NCBI GenBank assembly: GCA_964648005.1
Contig: CAZYKR010000191.1
Coordinates: 1-8,832, forward strand
DNA from: JAGQTE01 sp964648005
GTDB lineage: Bacteria; Actinomycetota; Acidimicrobiia; Acidimicrobiales; Acidimicrobilacustridaceae
Direction of reading: 5' to 3'
DNA length: 8,832 nt
The notes below the pieces were generated by a model, which saw only the letters and a program-made list of their open reading frames with translations, had not been told where the DNA came from and made no database searches. The position numbers and the translations under genes are program-made. Below, one piece after another: positions 1 to 5,148 of this stretch. Every line of letters begins with the position of its first letter. Position 1 is the stretch's first letter.

Positions 1-241
1 GCGGGCGCTCGGTGCGGTGCTCGTAGGCCTGGTACAGCTCGCAGCCGATGATCGGGTTGACCTCGTGCTTGCGGCACGCCTGGTAGAAGTCCAAGACGCC
101 GTACATGTTGCCGTGATCGGTGATCCCGACGGCCGGCTGCCCGTCCGCGGCCGCCTTCGCCACCACGTCGCCGACGCGCGCGGCGCCGTCGAGCATCGAG
201 AACTCGGTGTGCACGTGGAGGTGGGTGAACGAGTCCGCCAT
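1..241 (-). CDS. dnaE: DNA polymerase III alpha subunit, N-terminal PHP domain (partial)
   Basis: This is the replicative DNA polymerase catalytic subunit. Only the first 80 codons are visible, and the gene runs off the left edge. The start ATG is at 241, with a GGAG Shine-Dalgarno sequence at 249-252, seven bases upstream. The peptide opens MADSFTHLHVHTEFSMLDG and contains GITDHGNMYGVLDFY, the hallmark start of the PHP domain. The histidine cluster (H7, H9, H11) and the Asp-His pair of the TDHGN motif are kept. Mycobacterial DnaE1 uses this metal site for 3'-5' proofreading, and E. coli DnaE has lost it, so an active proofreading PHP domain is inferred here. DnaE1 rather than the error-prone DnaE2 is favoured by the lspA/rluD/ileS neighbourhood, but the visible part cannot prove this. 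It lies 184 bp downstream of the small membrane-protein gene and may have its own promoter. Confidence 0.93.
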   Translation of the reverse strand, partial: MADSFTHLHVHTEFSMLDGAARVGDVVAKAAADGQPAVGITDHGNMYGVLDFYQACRKHEVNPIIGCELYQAYEHRTERP

Positions 242-248
242 CCGTGGG

Positions 249-252
249 CTCC
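249..252 (-). promoter_or_regulatory. Shine-Dalgarno of dnaE
   Basis: On the minus strand GGAG lies seven bases before the ATG at 241, which supports that start over internal alternatives. Confidence 0.65.
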
Positions 253-260
253 GTCGGCTG

Positions 261-278
261 GTGCGGGTGCGGGTGCGG
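261..278. repeat. Three tandem GTGCGG hexamers
   Basis: GTGCGG is repeated exactly three times (261-266, 267-272, 273-278) in the presumed dnaE 5' untranslated region. The array is short and could be chance in G-rich sequence. On the transcript strand it reads as CCGCAC repeats about 20 bases before the start codon. Confidence 0.6.
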
Positions 279-286
279 AGCGCACC

Positions 287-322
287 GGGGTCGGTCGGGG
301 GTCGGGTCCGGGGGTCGGGTCC
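287..322 (+). repeat. G-rich tract with an exact 13-bp tandem repeat, possible G-quadruplex
   Basis: GGGGGTCGGGTCC occurs twice in direct tandem (297-309 and 310-322). With the preceding GGGG at 287-290 there are five G-runs of three or more bases on the plus strand, separated by loops of 6, 2, 3 and 2 bases. This fits the usual G-quadruplex pattern. The plus strand is the template strand of dnaE, so the transcript would be C-rich here. Folding is inferred, not shown. Confidence 0.6.
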
Positions 323-358
323 GTCGGACGACGTGGCTCGTCAGCCGTCGTCCACCCG

Positions 359-391
359 TTGTCCACAGCCCTTGTCCCCAGATGTGGACAA
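359..391. promoter_or_regulatory. DnaA-box cluster upstream of dnaE
   Basis: TTGTCCACA lies on the plus strand at 359-367, and its exact reverse complement TGTGGACAA lies at 383-391. A one-mismatch copy, TTGTCCCCA, lies between them at 372-380. TTGTCCACA is the GC-rich actinobacterial form of the DnaA box. The two perfect boxes are inverted, with 15 bp between them. The cluster sits 118-150 bp before the dnaE start codon, in the only sizeable noncoding gap before the gene. The likely role is DnaA control of dnaE transcription. Three boxes are too few for a typical actinobacterial replication origin, and dnaN is not adjacent. A simple hairpin is the alternative, since the inverted arms could pair, but no T-run follows. 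Confidence 0.6.
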
Positions 392-394
392 ATG

Positions 395-404
395 ACACCG
401 GTGT
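395..404. repeat. Perfect 10-bp palindrome ACACCGGTGT
   Basis: ACACCGGTGT reads the same on both strands and lies four bases beyond the second perfect DnaA box. It could be a half of a larger operator or chance. No regulator can be assigned. Confidence 0.45.
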
Positions 405-422
405 GGTTCTCCGCAGGCAGGC

Positions 423-428
423 ACTCTA
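423..428 (-). promoter_or_regulatory. Candidate -10 element for dnaE
   Basis: TAGAGT on the minus strand fits the TANNNT -10 pattern. It overlaps the stop codon of the upstream gene. It would start a transcript near 416, with the DnaA boxes just downstream of the start site. No -35 element is recognisable at the usual distance (446-451), so this is a weak call. Confidence 0.3.
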
Positions 429-746
429 GCCAGCCGGCGACCCGGCCGCATCCGTCCCGTCCGACGTCGAGCGAGCCCGTAGGGCACCCACCCCGGCGCC
501 GACTGCCGCACCGAGCACCCCGCCCCAGAACGCCACAGCCCAGAGGTCGACGCGATGCTCCTGGGTCGTCGTGGCCTCGCCCCACAGCAGCGCCGCCACG
601 GGCACGGCGATGACGACGCCGACGAGGTAGCCGGCGATGGCGCCCACGAAGGCCCAGCGCCACGCCGGGGTGCGCGCCATGGCGCTCGCCCCGTCGCCGC
701 GGTCCGCGTCGGGCGCCGGCGCCGGGTCGTGCCCGGAATCGGTCAC
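426..746 (-). CDS. Small two-helix membrane protein, coupled to bpa
   Basis: A 106-residue protein of unknown function. The first 29 residues are Asp/Ala/Pro-rich. They are followed by two hydrophobic segments, about residues 30-56 and 67-90. The second is glycine-rich with small-residue spacing (WGGVLGAAVGAGVGAL), typical of helix packing. Residues 92-106 form a short polar tail. The start is GTG at 746, whose GTGA overlaps the TGA stop of bpa (743-745), so its translation is probably coupled to bpa. It is the last gene of the phosphodiesterase-bpa operon, and its stop is TAG at 426-428. I recognise no family. In-frame position, composition and the four-base overlap argue that it is a real gene. 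A link to the proteasome or to membrane substrates is suggested only by position. Confidence 0.75.
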   Translation of the reverse strand: MTDSGHDPAPAPDADRGDGASAMARTPAWRWAFVGAIAGYLVGVVIAVPVAALLWGEATTTQEHRVDLWAVAFWGGVLGAAVGAGVGALRARSTSDGTDAAGSPAG

Positions 747-1252
747 AGGTAGGTGCCGGGGCGCTCGGCCTGCCCCTGGGGCAGCTCACCGCGCATGCGT
801 TCGAGCTGCTGGCGCGCCGCCATCTGCTGGGCGAACAGCGTGGCCTGGATGCCGTGGAAGAGCCCTTCGAGCCACCCGACCAGCTGCGCCTGAGCGATGC
901 GCAGCTCCACCTCGGACGGGATGGCGTCGTTCGAGAACGGGAACGCCAGGCGCTCGAGCTCTTCGCGCAGGTTGTCCGACAGCGCCGAGCCGAGCTCGTC
1001 GATGGAGGTGTCGTAGATCTGGCGGAGGCGCTCGCGCGACGGCTCGTCGAGCTCGGTGGCACGCACCTCGTCGAGCAGCTGCTTGATCATCGAGCCGACG
1101 CGCATCACCTTGGCCGGTTCGGAGATCGACTCCACGTCGTCGTCGGCGGGCTCCGCCTCGCCCTCGGCACCGAGGATCGGGCCATCGATCGGCCCCGGCA
1201 CCCCGCCGGGGATCAGCAGCTCGCCGCGTTCGATGGTGGGGTCGTCGGTCAT
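743..1252 (-). CDS. bpa: Bacterial proteasome activator Bpa
   Basis: A 169-residue protein that clearly resembles the mycobacterial bacterial proteasome activator (DUF2587, about 174 residues in M. tuberculosis). Bpa forms a ring that docks on the 20S proteasome and opens its gate without ATP, promoting degradation of unfolded proteins. A disordered acidic N-terminus (residues 1-45) precedes the conserved core. The core runs from EPAKVMRVGSMIKQLLDEVRA (46-66) to RIAQAQLVGWLEGLFHGIQ (118-136) and then AQQMAARQQLERMR (141-154). The C-terminus is GTYL (166-169), the equivalent of the gate-opening GQYL, with the penultimate tyrosine and the terminal leucine kept. The ATG at 1252 is chosen because AGGA lies eight bases upstream. 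The in-frame ATG at 1261 would have AGG directly adjacent. It follows the phosphodiesterase gene by 23 bp. The host should therefore have a 20S proteasome (prcA/prcB). Confidence 0.93.
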   Translation of the reverse strand: MTDDPTIERGELLIPGGVPGPIDGPILGAEGEAEPADDDVESISEPAKVMRVGSMIKQLLDEVRATELDEPSRERLRQIYDTSIDELGSALSDNLREELERLAFPFSNDAIPSEVELRIAQAQLVGWLEGLFHGIQATLFAQQMAARQQLERMRGELPQGQAERPGTYL

Positions 1253-1275
1253 GGCACGCATCCTGCCACGGGCGA

Positions 1276-2427
1276 TCAGCAGTTGCCGACGAGCACCGGC
1301 ACGAGCATCTCGGCCCGCGTGAGCGAGCCGTGCCGGCCCACGAGCACGAAGGGCCCGGTGTCGGCGGCGTCGAGGTACGCCACCGGCTCGCGCGCCACCA
1401 GGGCGACGTCGCCCAGGCGCGACCGGGCGGCGTCGGTGACCTTGGGCCCCCACCACCCCTGCTCGATGGTCTGGCCGACGGTCAGCACCCAGCCGGTGTC
1501 GCTGTGGTGCGCCTGCGTCGCCTCGAACAATTCGTCGACGCGGCCGTCGCGGGCGTGGAGCCACCGGAAGCGGGCCTCGCCGGACTGCATGGCGCAGTTG
1601 GCCATGACCTCGGGCGCCAGCTCGATCGTGTTGTCGCCGACGTCGACCTGCCCGTGGTCGGCGGTGATCACGAGTGCCGTGCCCCGCGGCAGGGACGCCA
1701 ACAGGTCACCGACCATCCGGTCGACGAACGCCAGCTCGGCGTCGTAGTGCTCGCCGAGGCCGTACTCGTGGGCCACCTTGTCGATGCCGTCGTAGTAGGC
1801 GTAGACGAACGGCTCGTTCTGACGCTGGGTGAGCTCGATCTCGGCGCAGAGGGTCGATGGCATGCGGTACCCGCGGAACCGAACGCCCTCGAGGTGCGCC
1901 TCGGAGAAGGCGGTCGACGAGAACTCGGCGCGCGTCACCGCCGGCGGACGCTGCCCGCAGAACGGCTCGTGCAGCTGGAACTGCAGCGGCGGGATGCGCT
2001 CGCGGGCGTCACGACCGTCGACCGCCCACCGCAACACGTTGAGCACGTCGCGCTCGACGGCGATGCGGTACCCGACGACGCCGTGCTCGCCGGGCGGCAG
2101 GCCGGTGGCGATCGACGTCAGCGCCGTGGCGGTCGTCGACGGGGCCACCGTGGTGATGGCGGTGCCGGCGAGCGCCGACAGGTTGGGTGCAAGGTGACGA
2201 CGATCCTCGAGCTGGAGCCAGCCCAGCCCGTCGATGACCAGCAGCACGATGCGGTCGGCGTCGAGTGCTGCCTCCGGGAGCCACGACGGGGTGCGCTCCC
2301 CCGGCGTCAGCAACGCCGGCACCAGGTTCGTCACGCACGCGTCGGCGTAGTCGGGCGGGCACAGGGACCATGCGTCACCTGGCTCCGCCACCGCTCCGCC
2401 GTGCTGAGCTACTGGGTCGTCGCTCAC
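1276..2427 (-). CDS. Alkaline-phosphatase-superfamily phosphodiesterase / nucleotide pyrophosphatase
   Basis: A 383-residue protein of the type I phosphodiesterase/nucleotide pyrophosphatase family, metal enzymes that cleave phosphodiester or phosphomonoester bonds. All core motifs are visible. VIDGLG carries metal ligand D66. APSTTATALTSIATG (95-109) carries the nucleophile, most likely T99. YYDGIDKVAHEYG (211-223) carries ligands D216 and H220. TADHGQ carries D257 and H258. GRHGSL carries H366. There is no clear signal peptide or membrane helix, so a cytosolic location is inferred. Its substrate cannot be read from the sequence. The start is GTG at 2427, with AAGGA about four to five bases upstream. 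It is the first gene of the operon with bpa and the membrane protein, and it is divergent from the Rrf2 regulator gene, which may control it. Confidence 0.88.
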   Translation of the reverse strand: MSDDPVAQHGGAVAEPGDAWSLCPPDYADACVTNLVPALLTPGERTPSWLPEAALDADRIVLLVIDGLGWLQLEDRRHLAPNLSALAGTAITTVAPSTTATALTSIATGLPPGEHGVVGYRIAVERDVLNVLRWAVDGRDARERIPPLQFQLHEPFCGQRPPAVTRAEFSSTAFSEAHLEGVRFRGYRMPSTLCAEIELTQRQNEPFVYAYYDGIDKVAHEYGLGEHYDAELAFVDRMVGDLLASLPRGTALVITADHGQVDVGDNTIELAPEVMANCAMQSGEARFRWLHARDGRVDELFEATQAHHSDTGWVLTVGQTIEQGWWGPKVTDAARSRLGDVALVAREPVAYLDAADTGPFVLVGRHGSLTRAEMLVPVLVGNC

Positions 2428-2455
2428 CGTGTCCTTCCCCGGTCGCCTCGAGCTG

Positions 2456-2472
2456 GTCCCGACACCCGGGAC
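2456..2472. promoter_or_regulatory. Inverted repeat GTCCCG-N5-CGGGAC, candidate operator
   Basis: A perfect six-base inverted repeat with a five-base spacer lies in the 130-bp gap between the divergent phosphodiesterase and Rrf2 genes. It overlaps the transcription start predicted from the -10 candidate at 2476-2481. Rrf2 proteins bind dyads and often regulate themselves and their neighbours, so it is a plausible site. No known Rrf2 consensus is matched, and such a dyad can arise by chance at this GC content. Confidence 0.35.
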
Positions 2473-2475
2473 TCG

Positions 2476-2481
2476 ACGCTA
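2476..2481 (-). promoter_or_regulatory. Candidate -10 element of the phosphodiesterase-bpa operon
   Basis: TAGCGT on the minus strand fits TANNNT and would place a start near 2468, giving a leader of about 40 bases with the AAGGA ribosome site. No convincing -35 element is present. Confidence 0.35.
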
Positions 2482-2543
2482 TCGGCTCCGCCCCTCGACA
2501 CGCCATTGTTGCCCCAACCCCGCCCGCGCCGCGCGCACCTGCG

Positions 2544-2549
2544 TACCAT
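2544..2549 (+). promoter_or_regulatory. -10 element of the leaderless Rrf2 gene
   Basis: TACCAT fits TANNNT and ends eight bases before the GTG start at 2558. Transcription would then begin at or next to the start codon. No Shine-Dalgarno sequence is present before the GTG, which agrees with a leaderless mRNA, a common arrangement in actinobacteria. Confidence 0.5.
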
Positions 2550-2557
2550 GCACCACC

Positions 2558-2998
2558 GTGAAGGTCTCCACCCGCGGCGACTACGCCAGCCGAGCCCTGC
2601 TGTCGTTGGCCTTGCACGCCGAGGTCGAAGGACCGACCTCGGTGCGCGACATCGCCGAGCGCACGGGGCTGCCCCAGCCGTACCTCGAGCAGATCCTGCT
2701 GGCGCTCAAGGGGGCCGGCATCGTCCGGTCCAAGCGTGGCGTGGGCGGCGGCTACATCCTGGCTCGACCGCCGGCGGAGATCACCCTCAGCCAGATCGTC
2801 TCGGCCGTCGACGGGCCGATCAGCGTCGGCGACTTCGGCGAGCCGCACCAGGACGGCGCCTGTGACCACGAAGGCCAGTGCGTGCTGTTGAGCATCTGGG
2901 CCGATGTGTCCGACCACATGCGCGCCTACCTCGACCGCACGACGCTCGCCGACATCGTCACCATGGCGCGCGGCGAGGCGCCCTGGCCGGGCGCCTGA
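2558..2998 (+). CDS. Rrf2-family transcriptional regulator, two-cysteine type
   Basis: A 146-residue winged-helix DNA-binding protein of the Rrf2 family (IscR/NsrR/RsrR/CymR relatives). The start KVSTRGDYASRALLSLAL, the recognition region SVRDIAERTGLPQPYLEQILLAL (28-50) and the wing RGVGGGYIL (60-68) are classical. The usual effector loop at about 95-110 holds only two cysteines, C102 and C108, spaced C-X5-C. IscR and NsrR have three for their iron-sulfur cluster. The protein could bind a 2Fe-2S cluster with non-cysteine ligands, as RsrR does, or act as a thiol sensor. This cannot be decided from sequence. GTG at 2558 is chosen because homology begins there and the upstream codons show none. 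It is divergent from the phosphodiesterase-bpa operon and convergent with rluD, with 17 bp between them. Confidence 0.9.
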   Translation: MKVSTRGDYASRALLSLALHAEVEGPTSVRDIAERTGLPQPYLEQILLALKGAGIVRSKRGVGGGYILARPPAEITLSQIVSAVDGPISVGDFGEPHQDGACDHEGQCVLLSIWADVSDHMRAYLDRTTLADIVTMARGEAPWPGA

Positions 2999-3020
2999 GC
3001 GCACGGCACCCCGGCTCAGG
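2994..3020. terminator. Convergent hairpin containing both stop codons
   Basis: CCTGAGC (2994-3000) and GCTCAGG (3014-3020) form a perfect seven-base stem around a 13-base loop. The TGA stop of the Rrf2 gene lies in the left arm and the stop of rluD (TCA on the plus strand, 3016-3018) lies in the right arm. There is no T-run, so it would be an actinobacterial U-less bidirectional terminator at best. Confidence 0.45.
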
Positions 3021-3933
3021 ACAACCGGTCGAGGACGGCGACGAGGTCGGGGGGCAGCGGCGAGCGCAGGACCAACGCCTCGCCGGTGCGGGGATGCTCG
3101 AGCTCCAGCTCCGCCGCGTGGAGGAAGACGCGCGGCACCTCGAACGACTGGCGGTGACCGCCGTAGGTGCGGTCCCCCACCACCGGATGCCCGATGGCGT
3201 CGAGGTGCACGCGGATCTGGTGCGTGCGACCGGTCTCGAGCGTGCAGCCGACGAGCGCGACCGTGACCGGCGAGCGGAAGGTCTCGGCGACGGCGTAGCG
3301 CGTGCGCGCCTCCTTGCCCGTCTCGGTGACCGCCATGCGCGTCCGTGATCGCCGCGAGCGCCCGATGGCGCCGTCGATCACCCCGGCAGCGGGCTCGGGC
3401 ACGCCCCAGACCAGCGCCTGATACCGGCGACCGACGGCGCGGTGGCGGAGCTCGTCGACGAGCGTGTCGTAGGCCGCCGGGGTGCGCGCCACCACCAGCA
3501 GCCCCGACGTGTCGCGATCGAGCCGGTGCACGATGCCGGGGCGGCTCGGATCGGGACCGACGCCGGCGATCTCGGGGAATCGAGCCAGCAGACCCTGCAC
3601 CAGCGTGCCTGTGGCGTGCCCGGCGCCCGGGTGCACGACCAGGCCGGGCGGCTTGTCGATGACGATGATGTCGTCGTCGACGTGCACGAGCGTCAGGTCG
3701 ACACCGGGCTCGGGCTCGAGGTCAGCGACCGCCACCGTCGCCGGCGCGTCGACGACGAGCTCGTCGCCGGGCTCGACGCGAGCGCTGCGCCCGGTCACCG
3801 GGACACCGTTGAGCTGCACCCGGCCTTCGACGATCCAGGCGCTGACGGCGCTGCGGCTGGCACCGGTTGCCAGTGCCACGACGCGATCGACCCGCTCGCC
3901 GGCGAGGGCCTCGGGGATGACCTCGTTCACCAT
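3016..3933 (-). CDS. rluD: RluD-family 23S rRNA pseudouridine synthase
   Basis: A 305-residue RNA pseudouridine synthase of the RluA/RluD family, which converts uridine to pseudouridine in large-subunit rRNA. An S4 RNA-binding domain covers about residues 12-60 (GERVDRVVA, SRSAVSAWIVEGRVQLNG). The catalytic domain follows, with VIDKPPGLVVHPG (91-103), HRLDRDTSGLLV (136-147) with catalytic D139, and GRTHQIRVHL (235-244). Length and domain order match RluD, but the exact uridines modified are unproven. The ATG at 3933 has no clear Shine-Dalgarno sequence, and a GTG at 3930 is possible. It lies 16 bp after lspA, which suggests shared transcription and perhaps coupling. The lspA-rluD pairing is also found in Streptomyces and Mycobacterium. 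Confidence 0.93.
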   Translation of the reverse strand: MVNEVIPEALAGERVDRVVALATGASRSAVSAWIVEGRVQLNGVPVTGRSARVEPGDELVVDAPATVAVADLEPEPGVDLTLVHVDDDIIVIDKPPGLVVHPGAGHATGTLVQGLLARFPEIAGVGPDPSRPGIVHRLDRDTSGLLVVARTPAAYDTLVDELRHRAVGRRYQALVWGVPEPAAGVIDGAIGRSRRSRTRMAVTETGKEARTRYAVAETFRSPVTVALVGCTLETGRTHQIRVHLDAIGHPVVGDRTYGGHRQSFEVPRVFLHAAELELEHPRTGEALVLRSPLPPDLVAVLDRLS

Positions 3934-3949
3934 CGGCGCCGCGCCCGGT

Positions 3950-4558
3950 TCACGACTCGGCCGGCGCGTCGGAGCCCGCCGGCGCGTCGCTCGCGGCGTC
4001 GAGCCGGTCGCTCGCCGCGGTGGCCGGGACGGGTTCGGCGTCCTCGCCGTCCCCGCCGAAGGCGAAGGTGCCGACGAGCAGGATGCTGCCCACCACCACG
4101 GCGGCGTCGGCCACGTTGAACACCGGCCACCACTGCAGGTCGATGAAGTCGACGACTGCGCCGTCCAGCACGCCGTCGCCCCGGAACACCCGGTCGATCA
4201 GGTTGCCGACCGCGCCGCCGAGCACCATGCCCAGCGCCACGGTGCCCAGGCGCGACGTGACGAAGCGTCCCTGCCACAGCAGTACCCCGACGATGCCGAC
4301 GGCGACGAGCGCGATGAGAGGGCCGATCCCGCTCCCGGCGAAGAGGCTGAACGCCGCACCGGTGTTGTGGGTGACGTGGAGGCGCAACGTCCACACGACG
4401 TCGATGGTGCGGTCCGACGCGGTCGCCAGCGCCCACCACTTGGTCAGCTGATCCAGGGCGAGGACGATCGCCGCCACCACCAGCACGGGCACGAGCCGTG
4501 CCCCGGCGCGCCCCTCAGCGGCGGGCGAAGCCACCGACCTTGTACTCGACGCGCTCAC
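3950..4558 (-). CDS. lspA: Lipoprotein signal peptidase (signal peptidase II)
   Basis: A polytopic inner-membrane aspartyl protease that removes signal peptides from prolipoproteins after lipidation. About four hydrophobic segments are visible (roughly 22-41, 77-96, 104-121, 144-167). Conserved motifs are DQLTKWW (36-42), THNTGAAFS (63-71), GGAVGNLIDR (114-123, catalytic D122) and VVDFIDLQWWPVFNVADAAV (135-154, catalytic D151). The tail after residue 168 is acidic and Asp/Ala-rich and is not part of the catalytic core. The GTG at 4558 gives 202 residues and a 44-base overlap with the upstream DksA-like gene. Internal GTGs at 4534 or 4492 are alternatives, and no start has a strong ribosome site. 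An N-terminal extension before the first helix also occurs in mycobacterial LspA. It is the middle gene of the operon. Confidence 0.92.
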   Translation of the reverse strand: MSASSTRSVASPAAEGRAGARLVPVLVVAAIVLALDQLTKWWALATASDRTIDVVWTLRLHVTHNTGAAFSLFAGSGIGPLIALVAVGIVGVLLWQGRFVTSRLGTVALGMVLGGAVGNLIDRVFRGDGVLDGAVVDFIDLQWWPVFNVADAAVVVGSILLVGTFAFGGDGEDAEPVPATAASDRLDAASDAPAGSDAPAES

Positions 4559-5117
4559 GCGCCCAGGGTATGGCCTTCAGCCGCTCCTTCGGAATCGGCT
4601 GGCCCGAGACCTCGCAGATCCCGTAGGTGCCGTCGGCCATACGGCCGAGCGCGGCGTCGATCTCGTCGATCATCGCTCGGGCCTGAGCGCTCATCGCCAG
4701 GTCACGCTCACGCTCGACGGCCAGGGTGTCACCCTCGCCCGACTCCTCGTCGAACTGGACGTCACCGGGCTCACGCAGCGCCGCCAATTCGTCGGCCTCG
4801 GCCTGCAGGTTCGTCGCCTGGCGCTCGTAGGTCGCACGCTCCTGCTCGAGCAGCACCTTCTGGGCGTCGAGGAACTTCTGATCGAACGCCTTCTTCGGCG
4901 CCGCCTTCTTGGCCGGCGCCGCGGCCTTCTTGGCGGGGGCGGCCTTCTTGGCGGACGCGGTCGCCTTCTTGGCCGGTGCCTTCTTGGCGGGCGCGGCGGC
5001 CTTCTTGGCCGGCGCCTTCTTGGCGGGCGCGGCCGCCTTCTTGGCTGGCGCCTTCTTCGCGGTGGCCTTCGTTGCGGACTTCGCGGGCGTCGCGGCGGCC
5101 TTCTTGGCTCCAGCCAT
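4515..5117 (-). CDS. DksA/TraR-like protein with histone-H1-like lysine-rich tail (DdbA-like)
   Basis: A 200-residue two-part protein. Residues 1-77 are almost only Ala, Lys and Pro in AKKAP/AKKAA units, a basic tail like histone H1 that should bind DNA. Residues 78-200 resemble DksA/TraR: a coiled-coil hairpin (about 80-115 and 134-162) joined by an acidic loop (FDEESGEGDTLAVERERD), then the finger region YGICEVSGQPIPKERLKAIPWAR. DksA acts in the RNA polymerase secondary channel. The zinc site is degenerate: C168 remains, but the other three positions of the C-X2-C-X17-C-X2-C pattern are S171, R189 and Y192. It matches in design and neighbourhood the Streptomyces nucleoid protein DdbA, a DksA-like histone fusion. 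The ATG at 5117 has AAGGAG five bases upstream and a strong promoter. It is the first gene of the lspA-rluD operon. Confidence 0.88.
   Translation of the reverse strand: MAGAKKAAATPAKSATKATAKKAPAKKAAAPAKKAPAKKAAAPAKKAPAKKATASAKKAAPAKKAAAPAKKAAPKKAFDQKFLDAQKVLLEQERATYERQATNLQAEADELAALREPGDVQFDEESGEGDTLAVERERDLAMSAQARAMIDEIDAALGRMADGTYGICEVSGQPIPKERLKAIPWARERVEYKVGGFARR
4889..5108 (-). repeat. Alanine/lysine/proline codon repeats of the histone-like tail
   Basis: The coding DNA for the tail is an imperfect repeat array. The clearest unit is about 36 bp, encoding twelve residues of the AAPAKKAPAKKA type. Near-identical copies lie around 4965-5060 and more diverged ones on either side. Lysine is almost always AAG. 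Repeats like this expand and contract by slippage, so tail length probably varies among strains. Confidence 0.75.
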
Positions 5118-5122
5118 GGGGG

Positions 5123-5128
5123 CTCCTT
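5123..5128 (-). promoter_or_regulatory. Shine-Dalgarno of the DksA-like gene
   Basis: AAGGAG on the minus strand lies five bases before the ATG at 5117. It is the strongest ribosome-binding site in the window. Confidence 0.8.
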
Positions 5129-5148
5129 CTGCCGGGCAAGGGTGCCGG

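Noticed and set aside
359..391. A chromosomal replication origin (oriC)
   Set aside because: Only two perfect DnaA boxes and one near-match are present, there is no AT-rich unwinding stretch, and neither dnaA nor dnaN is adjacent.
359..391. An intrinsic terminator after the membrane-protein gene
   Set aside because: The nine-base arms could pair across a 15-base loop, but no T-run follows and the arms match DnaA boxes exactly, so a binding-site reading is preferred.
242..425. A LexA (SOS) box in front of dnaE
   Set aside because: No GAAC-N4-GTTC type sequence is present, which also argues against this being the damage-inducible dnaE2.
1330..2865. A 511-codon plus-strand frame across the phosphodiesterase gene and into the Rrf2 gene
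   Set aside because: It is antisense to a gene with complete catalytic motifs and out of frame with the Rrf2 gene. The composition is typical of a GC-rich shadow frame.
4889..5108. A CRISPR array or intergenic tandem repeat
   Set aside because: The periodic sequence is the coding DNA of the Ala/Lys/Pro tail, in frame throughout, with no spacers.
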